Notes: a model not told the origin generated them from the sequence alone. DNA of 64,000 nucleotides from Actinosynnema pretiosum (GCF_024171695.1 NZ_JAMTCF010000018.1:147846-211845), one strand, 5' to 3'. Shown: positions 47,618 to 56,056, counted from the first letter of the stretch. Made by a program: numbers and translations.

Positions 47618-47974
47618 ATGGACGGACAGACGGGCGCGGTCACCCGCGAAGCGGACGGAGTGCTGATCACCCGGATCACCGGCGAGGTCGACGCAGCCAG
47701 CACCGACCCGATCAGGGCCGAGGTCCTGGACCAGCTGGACCAGGCGACGGGCGCCCTGGTCCTGGACCTGCGCGAGGTGGTCTTCTTCGGCTCCAGCGGC
47801 ATCTCCCTGCTGGCCGAGTCGTACGCCAGGGCCCAGCGCCGAGGCCTGGCCCTGGCCGTGGTGGCGGACCAACGCGCAGTCCTGCGCCCCCTCCAGGTGA
47901 CCGGCATGGCCGACAGCCTCTTGATCAAGCCCACCCTGGACGAGGCAGTGGAAGCCGTCCGCCCCCAGCCCTAA
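47618..47974 (+). CDS. STAS-domain anti-anti-sigma factor (RsbV-like)
   Basis: 118 aa from ATG 47618, with GGAGG about ten bases upstream; a GTG start at 47531 would add 29 residues. Single STAS domain: VLITRITGEVDAASTDPIRA, then LDLREVVFFGSSGISLLAES with the phospho-Ser in GSSGIS. It is the likely final target of the PP2C protein, binding an anti-sigma ATPase when dephosphorylated. No cognate sigma factor lies next to it. A 97-bp gap separates it from the preceding gene, the only real spacing in the module. Confidence 0.9.
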   Translation: MDGQTGAVTREADGVLITRITGEVDAASTDPIRAEVLDQLDQATGALVLDLREVVFFGSSGISLLAESYARAQRRGLALAVVADQRAVLRPLQVTGMADSLLIKPTLDEAVEAVRPQP

Positions 47975-48049
47975 CCCCACCGCACCACAAGCACCACCAA
48001 CGGCCCGCAAGCCGACCGCACCCCCAGCCCCCAGGCCACCCGCCAAGCG

Positions 48050-48081
48050 GGCTGCGGGGCGAGCGCAGCGAGCCCGCAGCC
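48050..48081 (+). terminator. Hairpin terminator of the stressosome module
   Basis: GGCTGCGGG and CCCGCAGCC arms around a GCGAGC-rich centre that can extend the pairing, 75 bp after the STAS gene. Confidence 0.55.
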
Positions 48082-48093
48082 AGCCCATCCCGC

Positions 48094-48233
48094 GTCCCTC
48101 GTCTCCGTTTGGCCTGGCGCAGCCCGAGCACGCTCGTCAAGATGCCGCCGCACTGCCACGGCAGACCGCCCGAGTCATCCGGCGTCTTGACGAGTGTGCT
48201 TGCCTGAAAGGAGGCCAAACGGAGACGAGGGAC
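48094..48233. mobile_element. Candidate MITE-like element with 22-bp perfect terminal inverted repeats
   Basis: Begins GTCCCTCGTCTCCGTTTGGC and ends with the exact complement over 22 bp. Inside, after a diverged 17-nt stretch of equal length on each side, a second paired segment CTCGTCAAGATGCCG matches 14 of 15. The centre is 32 nt. CCCGC stands directly outside both ends (48089-48093 and 48234-48238), as a 5-bp target duplication would. No open frame fits inside. A structured RNA or a terminator is the alternative reading. Confidence 0.5.
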
Positions 48234-48332
48234 CCCGCCCACCGCAGGGGTAAACCGGACCACCGCCCCAACGGTCACCGGCCGGCAGAGCTCGTCCCTC
48301 TCGTTTTTGGAGGCCTGCCCCGCCGGCGAGGC

Positions 48333-48392
48333 GAGCTCTTCAGCTCTTGACTTTCAGCTCTTCCCTCTTCGCTCTTAAGCTCTTCCCTCTTC
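48333..48392. repeat. AGCTCTT direct-repeat tract
   Basis: AGCTCTT at 48334, 48342, 48356 and 48378, with further CTCTTC/GCTCTT words between them; much less GC than the surroundings. Lies just downstream of the 1,086-aa gene on its strand. Confidence 0.6.
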
Positions 48393-48409
48393 AAACCCCA
48401 CCCCACCCC

Positions 48410-51400
48410 CTACCGGGGCACCATCCGCAACGCCAACCGATCCCCGGCCGCTCCACCGTGCAACCCGGACACGGCCATGATCCGAGCAGGCGCGCTCCCC
48501 TCGGTCACCACCACCCCGACCGAACGCCCCCGCCCAGCCGCAACCTCGGCAGCCTCCAACAACAAAGCCACCCCGGAACTGCTCAAGTACCCCAACCCGC
48601 TCAAATCCAGCTCCACGGGCCGCCGATCCGCAACATCCACCCGCGACAACAAGAACTCCCGCAACGCCCGAACCCCGTCAAGGTCCAGATCCCCACCCAG
48701 GTGCAACACCTGCACCGCGTCCCGGAACTCCTCCCCGGCCGTGCACCGAGCCCCCACCACCGGCCCACGCACCGCCCGCGCCGCTCGCCCCCTCCGCTCT
48801 CCCCGCCCCCCAGCCGACGAGGGCACCCCATCCCCCTCGGGAACCACGAACTCCACCACGGTCCCCTCAGCCCCCCTGGTGAACACCGCGTCCCGCCCCA
48901 CCGTCTGGATCAACTGCACCCCACGCCCCCGGTGCCCCTTGTCCTCCGGAGCGGGCCGCCACTGCCCCCAGTCGCACACCCGAACCCGAACCCCGCCATC
49001 CGCGACCCGCTCCACCCGGTACTCGAACTCCCCAGGACCATCCGGATAAGCGTGGTCAACGGCGTTGGCCGCAGCCTCCCCCAACGCCAACTGCAAGTCG
49101 CACAACAAGTCATCCGAAAGCCCAGCCCGCCCGGCCCACTCCGCCACCCGCCGCCGCATCCCCGACAGCTCAGGCGCCTCCGCCGCAACCCGCTTCCGCA
49201 ACGGCTCCGGGATCTTCCGCACCACCACCAGCGCCACGTCATCGTCCTGCCCGCCATCGAGCAGCGCGGACGTGATCCGATCAGCCAGCTCGTCCGGCCC
49301 GAGCTCGTGCTCGTCCCTGACCAACCGCAACAGCGCGTCCAACCCGGCGTCGATCAACGCCCCGCGCCGCTCCACCAACCCGTCCGTGTACAGCACCACC
49401 ATCCCCCCGGACGGCAGCACCACCGTCGACTCCCGGTAAGCCGCCCGCCCAGGAACCCCCAGCACCGTCCCGGTCCCGATCGGCAGGAACCGCGACCGCT
49501 CGGGCTCCACCAGCAGCGGCGGCGGGTGCCCCGCGCTGGCCCACCGCAGCTCCCCGGTGCTCCAGTCCAACGTCAAACAGGCGCACGTGCTCCCCGGAGC
49601 CCCCCGAGTCCGCAGCGCGAACGCGTCCAACCGCTCCAGCGCCGCAGCCGGGGAGTGCCCGTCCAACAAGTACCCGGCCAGGGCGCTCCGCAGCTGCCCC
49701 ATCACCGCGGCGGCCTGGGGCCCCTTCCCGACCACGTCCCCCACCGACAGCGCCACGGTCGTCTCCCCGACCGGCAGCACCTCGTACCAGTCCCCGCCGA
49801 TCTGCGTGTGCGCCGAAGCGGGCAAGTACCGCGCCGCCGCGGCCAACCGGGGCAGCGCGGGCAGCTCCCTGGGCAACAGGCTCCGCTGCAACGCCTCCGC
49901 GATCTCGTGCTCCCGGTGCCGCAGCACCTCCCGCTCGGCCTCGGCCCGCTGCCGCTCGGTGATGTCCCGCCCGATCGCCTGCAACCCGGTCGGCGTGGCC
50001 TGGATGCTCAGCTCCAGCGCGACCGCGCCCCCGTCCGAGCGCCGCACCTGCCACACCTCGGTCACCACGTCCGGCGCGCCGTCATCGCTCAGCAGCGCCG
50101 CCAACCGCTCCCCGCGCTCCGACCCCAGCAGCGCCGCCACAGGCTTGCCCACCAGGTCCTCGCGCGCGTGCCCGAGCAGCGCGCACGCGGCCGGGTTGAC
50201 CTCCACGAACCGCAGGTCCCGGTCCACCACCCAGATCCCGTCGGTCGCCCGCTCCACGAGCTGCCGGAACCGCCGCTCGCTCTCCCGCAGCGCCCGGTCG
50301 GCGTGCGTGCGCTGCACCGACTCCCAGCACCGGTTGGCCACCACCGACACCAGCTCCACCTCGGCGGGCGTCCACCGCCTCGGCCCGGCCTGGTGCACGG
50401 CCAGCGCGGCGGCGAACCGCCCGCCGCGCAGCAGCGGCAGGCAGATCACCGCCCGGATGCCGGTCCGCCGGTAGACGGGGCGCTCGGCGTCGGTCAGCCT
50501 CGGGTCGCCCTCGCTGTCGCGCACCACCCACGGCTCGCCCGCGCGCATCGCCAGCAGCGCGTCCGCGCCGAACGAGGACATGGCGAAGCGGCCGGTCAGC
50601 GGCGGCAGCCCGGTCGCGTGGTCGCCGCTCATCGTGAAGTGGTCCTGGTCGGCCTCGGCCTCGGCGTACGCGCACCGGTCGGCGCCGAGGTGCTCGCCGA
50701 GCAGCCTGGTCGCGGCGGTCATCACCTCGCCCGCGTCCTCCAGCCGCTGCAGCTCCACCTCCAGCCCGGCCAGGAACCGGCCGCGCTCCTCGGCGGCCCG
50801 GCCGGGCGAGGTGTCCACGAGCACGCCGTGCAGCGCGGTGGGCTCGCCGCGCTCGTCGCGGGCCACCCGCACCAGGTCGTGCAGCCACACCACGCGCCCG
50901 TCGGCGGCGATGGCGCGGTAGTCCAGCTCGTAGTCGGCCAGCCCGTCCACGTCGCGGGCGGCCAGCGCGTCCCGGTCGTCGGGGTGCACGACGGAGTCCC
51001 AGAACCCCGGCTCGCCCAGCCAGCGCCCGACCGGGTGGCCGAGCAGCCGCTCGGCGTGCCGTGACACGAACGTGTAGCGCCCGGTGATCGCGTCGGCGGC
51101 CCAGACGACCACCGGCAGGTCGTCCACCAGCCCGCGCAGCGGTTCACCGGGGACCTCGCCGGGGACCTCGCCGGGCTCCTCGAACGGGGCGAAATTTGTG
51201 CCAGGCGTTGTGTGAATTCTCACGTCGACGGTAGGTGTGTCGCCACCGGCGCCGACACCCGCCGCCGCAGGGGTCGCCACCAGCGCGTACCCCTCGCCGA
51301 GCGCGACGCAGACCACCCGGACCGGCACGCCCGCGAGCTCGCCGACGCCCGTCCAGGCCCCCTCCTCGGCCGCGCCGTCGACGGCCTCCCGCAGGCTCTC

Positions 51401-51670
51401 CGGCAGTGCGCCGAGGTCCTCACCTGCGGAGAGTCCGAGCAGGGTGCGGCCTTCGGGCGCCAGCGACAGGAGGGTGCGGTCGACCCCCAGGTGGGCCACC
51501 AGGACCGGGGAACTCGCACGGTCTGCGCGGAGATCGAACACCGCCAGAGCGTACCGGGGGCGTCGGGGGGACGGGGCCGCGCCGGGCCGTCCGGCCCGAC
51601 TTCGGCCGCAGGCGGCCGTCCCGGCGGCCCCCTTCACCCGCACCGGTGAAAAGGGGCGATTGGGCATCAA
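48410..51670 (-). CDS. Multidomain PAS-GAF-PAS-PP2C-ATPase-STAS signalling protein
   Basis: Up to 1,086 aa; start unclear (TTG 51670, ATG 51667, or GTG 51541 before FDLRADRASSPV), none with a good ribosome-binding site. In order: N-terminal PAS-like region; PAS ~175-300 (VVWAADAITGRYTFVSRHAE); GAF ~310-455 (LLGEHLGADRCAYAEAEADQ, IRAVICLPLLRGGRFAAALA); PAS ~470-590 (DGIWVVDRDLRFVEVNPAAC); SpoIIE PP2C ~605-800 (QIGGDWYEVLPVGETTVALS, VVGKGPQAAAVMGQLRSALA, VVLYTDGLVERRG); RsbW-type ATPase ~815-935 (LALGEAAANAVDHAYPDG); STAS ~975-1086 (LDLSGLGYLSSSGVALLLEA). It holds phosphatase, kinase and substrate of a partner switch in one chain. Confidence 0.9.
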   Translation of the reverse strand: MMPNRPFSPVRVKGAAGTAACGRSRAGRPGAAPSPRRPRYALAVFDLRADRASSPVLVAHLGVDRTLLSLAPEGRTLLGLSAGEDLGALPESLREAVDGAAEEGAWTGVGELAGVPVRVVCVALGEGYALVATPAAAGVGAGGDTPTVDVRIHTTPGTNFAPFEEPGEVPGEVPGEPLRGLVDDLPVVVWAADAITGRYTFVSRHAERLLGHPVGRWLGEPGFWDSVVHPDDRDALAARDVDGLADYELDYRAIAADGRVVWLHDLVRVARDERGEPTALHGVLVDTSPGRAAEERGRFLAGLEVELQRLEDAGEVMTAATRLLGEHLGADRCAYAEAEADQDHFTMSGDHATGLPPLTGRFAMSSFGADALLAMRAGEPWVVRDSEGDPRLTDAERPVYRRTGIRAVICLPLLRGGRFAAALAVHQAGPRRWTPAEVELVSVVANRCWESVQRTHADRALRESERRFRQLVERATDGIWVVDRDLRFVEVNPAACALLGHAREDLVGKPVAALLGSERGERLAALLSDDGAPDVVTEVWQVRRSDGGAVALELSIQATPTGLQAIGRDITERQRAEAEREVLRHREHEIAEALQRSLLPRELPALPRLAAAARYLPASAHTQIGGDWYEVLPVGETTVALSVGDVVGKGPQAAAVMGQLRSALAGYLLDGHSPAAALERLDAFALRTRGAPGSTCACLTLDWSTGELRWASAGHPPPLLVEPERSRFLPIGTGTVLGVPGRAAYRESTVVLPSGGMVVLYTDGLVERRGALIDAGLDALLRLVRDEHELGPDELADRITSALLDGGQDDDVALVVVRKIPEPLRKRVAAEAPELSGMRRRVAEWAGRAGLSDDLLCDLQLALGEAAANAVDHAYPDGPGEFEYRVERVADGGVRVRVCDWGQWRPAPEDKGHRGRGVQLIQTVGRDAVFTRGAEGTVVEFVVPEGDGVPSSAGGRGERRGRAARAVRGPVVGARCTAGEEFRDAVQVLHLGGDLDLDGVRALREFLLSRVDVADRRPVELDLSGLGYLSSSGVALLLEAAEVAAGRGRSVGVVVTEGSAPARIMAVSGLHGGAAGDRLALRMVPR

Positions 51671-51723
51671 GGGTGCGAACTGGGAAAATGAATCATCCGA
51701 TGTTCCTCCGACCCGGGAGAACG

Positions 51724-52839
51724 ATGACCTCAGCGACGCGCTCGCGCATCCCGCCCATGCTGTCCTGGACCAACGCAGTGCCCGTGCTCTCCCTGCTGGC
51801 GCTGCTGCTCACCTGGGGCCGAGAAACCGGCCCGATCCTCGTCACCGTGGTGGCACTCATGCTCGCGGGCTCCGTGCTCGCGGCGGTCCACCACGCCGAG
51901 GTGGTGGCGCACCGGGTTGGCGAGCCGTTCGGGTCACTCGTGCTCGCCGTCGCGGTGACCATCATCGAGGTCGCGCTCATCGTGACCCTGATGATCTCCG
52001 GCGGCCCCGAGGCCGCCACCCTGGCGAGGGACACCGTCTTCGCGGCGGTCATGATCACCACGAACGGCATCATCGGCCTGTCGCTGCTGCGCGGCGCGCT
52101 GAAGTACCAGGTCGTGCCGTTCAACGCCGAGGGCAGCGGCGCCGCGCTGGCCACGGTGACCACGCTGGCCGTGCTGAGCATGGTGGTGCCGACCTTCACC
52201 ACCAGCACGGCCGGGCCGGAGTTCACCACGCCGCAGCTGGTGTTCGCCGCGCTCGCCTCGCTCACCCTGTACGGCATGTTCGTGTTCACCCAGACGGTGC
52301 GCCACCGCGACTTCTTCCTCCCCGTGGAGATGGAGGACGAGGCGGCCGTCGAGGCGAACGACGAGCACGCCCCGCCGCCGTCCAACCGGGAGGCCTGGAC
52401 CTCGCTCGGGCTGCTGCTGGTCGCGCTGGTCGCGGTCGTCGGCCTGGCCAAGGTCGAGTCGCCCGCGATCGAGGCCGGGGTGGCCTCGCTGGGGCTGCCG
52501 CAGTCCTTCGTCGGTGTCGTGATCGCGCTGCTGGTGCTCCTGCCGGAGACCCTGGCCGCCGTGCGCGCCGCCGGTCGCGGGCGGGTGCAGATCAGCCTCA
52601 ACCTCGGGTACGGCTCGGCGATGGCCAGCATCGGCCTCACCGTGCCGGTGATCGCGCTGGCCACCATCTGGCTGGACGGCCCGCTCATGCTCGGGTTGGA
52701 GGCGACCCACATGGTGCTGCTGGCCATGACCGTGGTGGTGAGCATGCTGACCGTGGTCCCCGGTCGGGCGACGAGGCTCCAGGGCGGCGTGCACCTGGTG
52801 CTGCTCGCGGCGTTCCTGTTCCTGGCCGTCAACCCCTGA
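51724..52839 (+). CDS. chaA: Ca2+/H+ antiporter (ChaA-like, CaCA superfamily)
   Basis: 371 aa from ATG 51724 (GGGAGAACG in front); an ATG at 51688 would add 12 residues. About ten membrane helices in two homologous halves. The alpha-repeat motifs with acidic residues are visible: LAVAVTIIEVALIVTLMISG in the first half and VVIALLVLLPETLAAVRAAG in the second. Between the halves is a hydrophilic loop with MEDEAAVEANDEHAPPPSN. Exchanges cytoplasmic Ca2+ (or Na+/K+) for protons. Stands alone and is closed by a good terminator. Confidence 0.92.
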   Translation: MTSATRSRIPPMLSWTNAVPVLSLLALLLTWGRETGPILVTVVALMLAGSVLAAVHHAEVVAHRVGEPFGSLVLAVAVTIIEVALIVTLMISGGPEAATLARDTVFAAVMITTNGIIGLSLLRGALKYQVVPFNAEGSGAALATVTTLAVLSMVVPTFTTSTAGPEFTTPQLVFAALASLTLYGMFVFTQTVRHRDFFLPVEMEDEAAVEANDEHAPPPSNREAWTSLGLLLVALVAVVGLAKVESPAIEAGVASLGLPQSFVGVVIALLVLLPETLAAVRAAGRGRVQISLNLGYGSAMASIGLTVPVIALATIWLDGPLMLGLEATHMVLLAMTVVVSMLTVVPGRATRLQGGVHLVLLAAFLFLAVNP

Positions 52840-52858
52840 AGGCCGGTTCGACCCAGCG

Positions 52859-52902
52859 GGGCCCCGTCACCGAGAACCGGTGCCGGGGCCCTTCGGGTTT
52901 TT
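52859..52902 (+). terminator. Intrinsic terminator with T-tract
   Basis: Stem GGGCCCCGTCACCG / CGGTGCCGGGGCCC (one mismatch), loop AGAAC, followed by TTCGGGTTTTT. One of the few terminators in this window with a real U-tract. Confidence 0.85.
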
Positions 52903-53185
52903 CGGGGCGTTCCCCCAGGGGGTTTTCACACCGCTCTCCCCGGTGCGGGTGGGTGCCCTGGTGTGGCTGCGGGGAGGGGTTGGGCCTTCCGGCCCAAGGG
53001 CGGTCGCGGTGCCGGGACCTGCGGCGGGGCGTTGCCAGGACCGGCCGCTGGGGGACCCGTCCTGGTACTAGGCTCGGGGCCGCGCGGCGCGGTGAGCGGC
53101 GCGGTGAGACGGGGGTGCCGATGGCGGACCGGGGTCGCGGGTTATCCCCGAGCGGTGAGCGGGTCTCCACCAGGGGCGCGGCCCG
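52903..53185. other. 283-bp gap, no gene seen
   Basis: Small hairpin TTGGGCC-TTCC-GGCCCAA at 52980-52997. The rest is G-rich sequence leading to the APH-like gene; no promoter consensus stands out. Confidence 0.4.
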
Positions 53186-53827
53186 GTGAAGCTGCTCGCC
53201 GCGGGGCGCGACGCGGACGTGTACGCGCTCGACGCCAACCGGGTGCTGCGCCGGTACCGGCGGGGCGGTGACGCGGCCGTCGAGGCGGCGGTGATGGGTC
53301 ACGTGGCGCGGCACGCGTTCCCGGTGCCCGAGGTGTTCCAGGCCAAGGGGCCGAACCTGGTGATGGAGCGGCTGTCCGGGCGGACTCTGCAGGCGGCGCT
53401 GCGGGCCGGTGACGCGGAGCCGGGGTTGGCGGGGCGGTTGCTGGCGGACCTGCACGCGCGGCTGCACCGGGTGCCGGGGCGGCAGGGGGACAAGGCGCAG
53501 CGGGTGCTGCACCTGGATCTGCGGCCGGAGACGGTGGTGCTGACGCCCAAGGGGCCGGTGGTGGTGGACTGGACCCGCGCGGGGGAGGGGCTGCCCGACC
53601 TGGACGTGGCGGTGACGGCGGTGGCGCTGGGGCAGGTCGCGGTCGGCGGGCAGGCGGGGGACGCGGCGCTGGCGCGGGCGGTGCTGCCGGTGTTCCTCGC
53701 GGCGGCTGGGGGGAACGCGGTGCGGTTGGTGGAGCAGGCGGTGGCGATCCGGGGGGCGGATCCGAACTTGACCGTGCGGGAGTCGGTGGATCTGAGCGAG
53801 GCTGCCGCGTTGGTGCGGCGGACCTGA
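53186..53827 (+). CDS. Aminoglycoside-phosphotransferase/kinase-like protein
   Basis: 213 aa from GTG 53186. A compact kinase-fold protein: LLAAGRDADVYALDANRVLR as nucleotide loop, VMERLSGRTLQAALR as hinge, and HLDLRPETVVLTPKGPVVVD as catalytic loop plus metal-binding Asp. The loop reads HLDLRPET, where the usual HxDxxxxN ends in Asn, so Mg binding may be weakened. At about 213 aa it is shorter than resistance enzymes (~260-300), typical of the small actinobacterial APH-like proteins of unknown substrate. Stand-alone gene. Confidence 0.8.
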   Translation: MKLLAAGRDADVYALDANRVLRRYRRGGDAAVEAAVMGHVARHAFPVPEVFQAKGPNLVMERLSGRTLQAALRAGDAEPGLAGRLLADLHARLHRVPGRQGDKAQRVLHLDLRPETVVLTPKGPVVVDWTRAGEGLPDLDVAVTAVALGQVAVGGQAGDAALARAVLPVFLAAAGGNAVRLVEQAVAIRGADPNLTVRESVDLSEAAALVRRT

Positions 53828-54118
53828 GTTCTTCGGCTGGTTGCCCTTGGGCGGCTCAGGCGCTGTGATTCCAATTTATTCCATGACTTCAGTGTTGATT
53901 AAAAGGAAGCCTCAACGCGAGCCAAGCAAAGATCGCCAGGACTGGCCAGGACAGGCGGGGCTCTGGTGTCGCCCTGGTCCGGCTGGTCCGGCTGGTCGCT
54001 CGGGTTGGCCTCGGTGGACCTGTTCCGGGGCGTTCGCCGGGTTCACACTGGTGGGAGAGGACTTGGCGCGCTTCCCCCGCGTCGGGCGGCGGTTCGCCGA
54101 GCTTTGAGGGGGGCGCGC
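53828..54118. other. AT-rich patch and low-complexity leader before the primase gene
   Basis: 53866-53930 is strikingly AT-rich for this genome (ATTCCAATTTATTCCATGAC, TTGATTAAAAGG), then come short CTGGTCCGG/CTGGCCAGG-type repeats. An open frame of up to 88 codons (53841-54107) ends in DLARFPRVGRRFAEL 12 bp before the primase start; it could be a small coupled gene or the remnant of one. Foreign junction sequence is possible. Confidence 0.4.
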
Positions 54119-54934
54119 GTGTCCGGTGTGCGGGTGGCGCTGGCCGTGGTGGAGCGCGGGTGGCCGGTGATCCCGCTGCGACCTGGTGGAAAGGCCCCGG
54201 TGCTGCGCGACTGGGACCGGCGGGCCACCGCTGATCCCGACCGGGTGCGCGCTTGGTGGGCCAGGGCGCCGTTCAACGTCGGCATCGCCTGCCGTGGGGC
54301 CGGGCTGCTGGTGGTGGACCTGGACGTTCCCGGTGGTCGCGAGGTGTTCGAGGGGCTCGGGTCGTGCCCGGTCACGTACGGGGTGGGGACGCCCAGCGGT
54401 GGTGAGCACCGGTACTTCCGGGCCCCGGCCATCCGACTGGGCAACTCCGCTGGACGGCTCGGGCCGCGCGTCGACACCAGGGGCGCGGGCGGGTACGTGG
54501 TCGCGGCCGGGTCCGTGGTGCGCGGGGTCCGGTACCGGGTGCTGTGGGACGAGCCGGTGGCGGCTGCGCCGGAGTGGCTGGTCGCAGCTTTGGCGCCTGC
54601 CCCGAGGCCGCCTGTGGTGCCTGCGGTCAACCCCTCGTCGCGGCGGGTCCGGGCTTACCGGGACGCGGTGGTGGCGGGGGAGGTCGAGCGGGTGCGGGGG
54701 GCGCTGCCGGGGACTCGCGCGCACGTGGTGTTCACGGCCGCGTGCAGGCTGGGGGAGCTGGTCGGCGCGGGGTGGTTGGGGGAGCGGGAGGCCGAGGAGC
54801 TGATCCTGGACGCGGCGGTGGTGCACGTCGGTGTGGAGGGGTGGACTGAGCGGGAGGCGGCTCGGCACGCGCACAACGGGGTGGTGGCGGGCGCGCGGAG
54901 GCCTCGGGTGATACCTGAGCAGCGGCGGGGGTAG
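54119..54934 (+). CDS. Bifunctional DNA primase/polymerase (Prim-Pol) domain protein
   Basis: 271 aa from GTG 54119, after GAGGGGGG. Residues ~1-165 match the Prim-Pol N-terminal domain: VIPLRPGGKAPVLRDWDRRA, WWARAPFNVGIACRGAGLLV, the metal-binding DxD in VVDLDVPGG, GTPSGGEHRYFRAP with the conserved His, and GAGGYVVAAGSVVRGVRYRV. The C-terminal ~100 residues are the short helical domain usual in stand-alone actinobacterial members; no helicase is fused. These proteins occur in integrative elements and phages. Its TAG stop shares one base with the first CRISPR repeat. Confidence 0.85.
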   Translation: MSGVRVALAVVERGWPVIPLRPGGKAPVLRDWDRRATADPDRVRAWWARAPFNVGIACRGAGLLVVDLDVPGGREVFEGLGSCPVTYGVGTPSGGEHRYFRAPAIRLGNSAGRLGPRVDTRGAGGYVVAAGSVVRGVRYRVLWDEPVAAAPEWLVAALAPAPRPPVVPAVNPSSRRVRAYRDAVVAGEVERVRGALPGTRAHVVFTAACRLGELVGAGWLGEREAEELILDAAVVHVGVEGWTEREAARHAHNGVVAGARRPRVIPEQRRG

Positions 54935-55144
54935 GGGCACCCCCGCGCACGCGGGGAAGACGACGCCAACACCCCGGAGCAGGACGCCGACTGGGGACCA
55001 CCCCCGCGTACGCGGGGAAGACAGGGACTTCATCTTGCGGGCGAGCAGGTGGCGCGGACCACCCCCGCGTACGCGGGGAAGACGTCTCGGGCCAGCAGGG
55101 AAAGCCCTCGGTCCAGGGGCCACCCCCGCGTACGCGGGGAAGAA
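54934..55144 (-). CRISPR. Short CRISPR array, type I-E-like repeats, 4 repeats / 3 spacers
   Basis: Repeats of 28 nt at 54934-54961, 54995-55022, 55056-55083 and 55117-55144; three 33-nt spacers between. Core CCCCGCGTACGCGGGG forms the hairpin. In crRNA sense (minus strand) repeats read GTCTTCCCCGC...GGGGTGGTCC, the actinobacterial I-E pattern. Repeats 2 and 3 are identical; the 54934 copy has three changes and the 55117 copy two, including the last base. Leader should be on the right, in AT-richer 55145-55195. No cas gene lies in the window, so it is an orphan or remote array. Confidence 0.93.
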
Positions 55145-55228
55145 GCTTTCTGACCAGCGAGTTTACTCGCCCAAGCCAGCCTTTTTATTCGGCCCGCCCC
55201 AGTCCCGTATCCAGCCCCGCGCCCCCGC

Positions 55229-56056
55229 TCAAGCCACCCCGTCGTCCGATCCGGCCGCCCCAACCCCGCCGCCACCAGTCCCAGCCCCAGCCCGAACCAA
55301 CGTCACCCCAACCCCCTCAACCAACCCCGCCGCCTCGTCCGACAGCTCGTCATCCGTCACGATCGTGTCAATCTCGTCCAACCGCAACGCCCGATACCGG
55401 GCGAACCGCCCGTACTTCGCGCTCCCCGCCACCAGCACCGACGTCGTGGCCACCGCCAACGCCGCCCGCTTCACCTCGACCTTCGCCTCCACCGGCGTGG
55501 TCACCCCGTGCCCCACGTCCCACGAGCTCGACGACAGGAACGCCACGTCCAGCGACAGCTCCCGCAGCGCCAGCGTCGCCAGCCGCCCCACCGTCGACTG
55601 GTTCGACACCTCCACCCGCCCGCCCAGGCAGATCAGGTCGACCCCTGGGTGGTCGCAGAAGTCGGCCACGGTCGCCAGGTCGTTGCTGACCACGGTCAGG
55701 TCCCGCACCCCGTCCAGGAACGGCCGCATGGCCTGCACCGTCGTCCCCGCGTCCAGGTACACCGTCATCGAGTCGGTGACCATCGCCGCCGCCGCGCGCG
55801 CCATCGCGGTCTTCGCCGCCCGGTCCGAGCCGGTCTTCTCGACCCGGTCCGGTTCGCGCAGCAGCCTGGTGGCGATCTTCGCGCCCCCCGGCGTCACCTC
55901 GACGCTGCCCAGCTTCTCCAGCGCCGCGATGTCCCTGCGGATGGTCATGTGGCTGACCCCGAGCAACTCCGTGAGCTGGTGGTAGCTGAGCACCTGCGCC
56001 TGCCTGAGCCTGCGCAGGATCTCCTGCCGTCGCTGCTCCGGGATGAGCGGCGCCAT
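55229..56056 (-). CDS. DeoR-family transcriptional repressor
   Basis: 275 aa from ATG 56056; TTG 56068 would add four residues. N-terminal helix-turn-helix PEQRRQEILRRLRQAQVLSY and LGVSHMTIRRDIAALEKLGS; C-terminal sugar-phosphate sensor: VYLDAGTTVQAMRPFLDGVR, TVVSNDLATVADFC, LGGRVEVSNQSTVGRLATLA, ATTSVLVAGSAKYGRFARYR. Last gene of an operon with the OtnC-like aldolase and the DUF1537 kinase, and the probable owner of the palindrome at 57950-57967. It likely senses a phosphorylated intermediate of the pathway. Confidence 0.9.
   Translation of the reverse strand: MAPLIPEQRRQEILRRLRQAQVLSYHQLTELLGVSHMTIRRDIAALEKLGSVEVTPGGAKIATRLLREPDRVEKTGSDRAAKTAMARAAAAMVTDSMTVYLDAGTTVQAMRPFLDGVRDLTVVSNDLATVADFCDHPGVDLICLGGRVEVSNQSTVGRLATLALRELSLDVAFLSSSSWDVGHGVTTPVEAKVEVKRAALAVATTSVLVAGSAKYGRFARYRALRLDEIDTIVTDDELSDEAAGLVEGVGVTLVRAGAGTGGGGVGAAGSDDGVA

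Larger units (their letters stand above)
47975..48409. other. 435-bp gap between convergent signalling genes
   Basis: Holds three structures and no supported gene: a GC hairpin (48050-48081), a 140-bp inverted-repeat element (48094-48233) and an AT-richer tract at 48333-48392 with four AGCTCTT copies and further CTCTTC words, which is purine-rich on the minus strand. Confidence 0.7.

Noticed and set aside
52903..53185. Riboswitch-like structure upstream of the APH-like gene
   Set aside because: Only a short 7-bp hairpin; no conserved riboswitch core is visible.
53841..54107. Small plus-strand gene (88 codons) before the primase
   Set aside because: No ribosome-binding site or recognisable protein; kept only as a remark because its end is close to the primase start.
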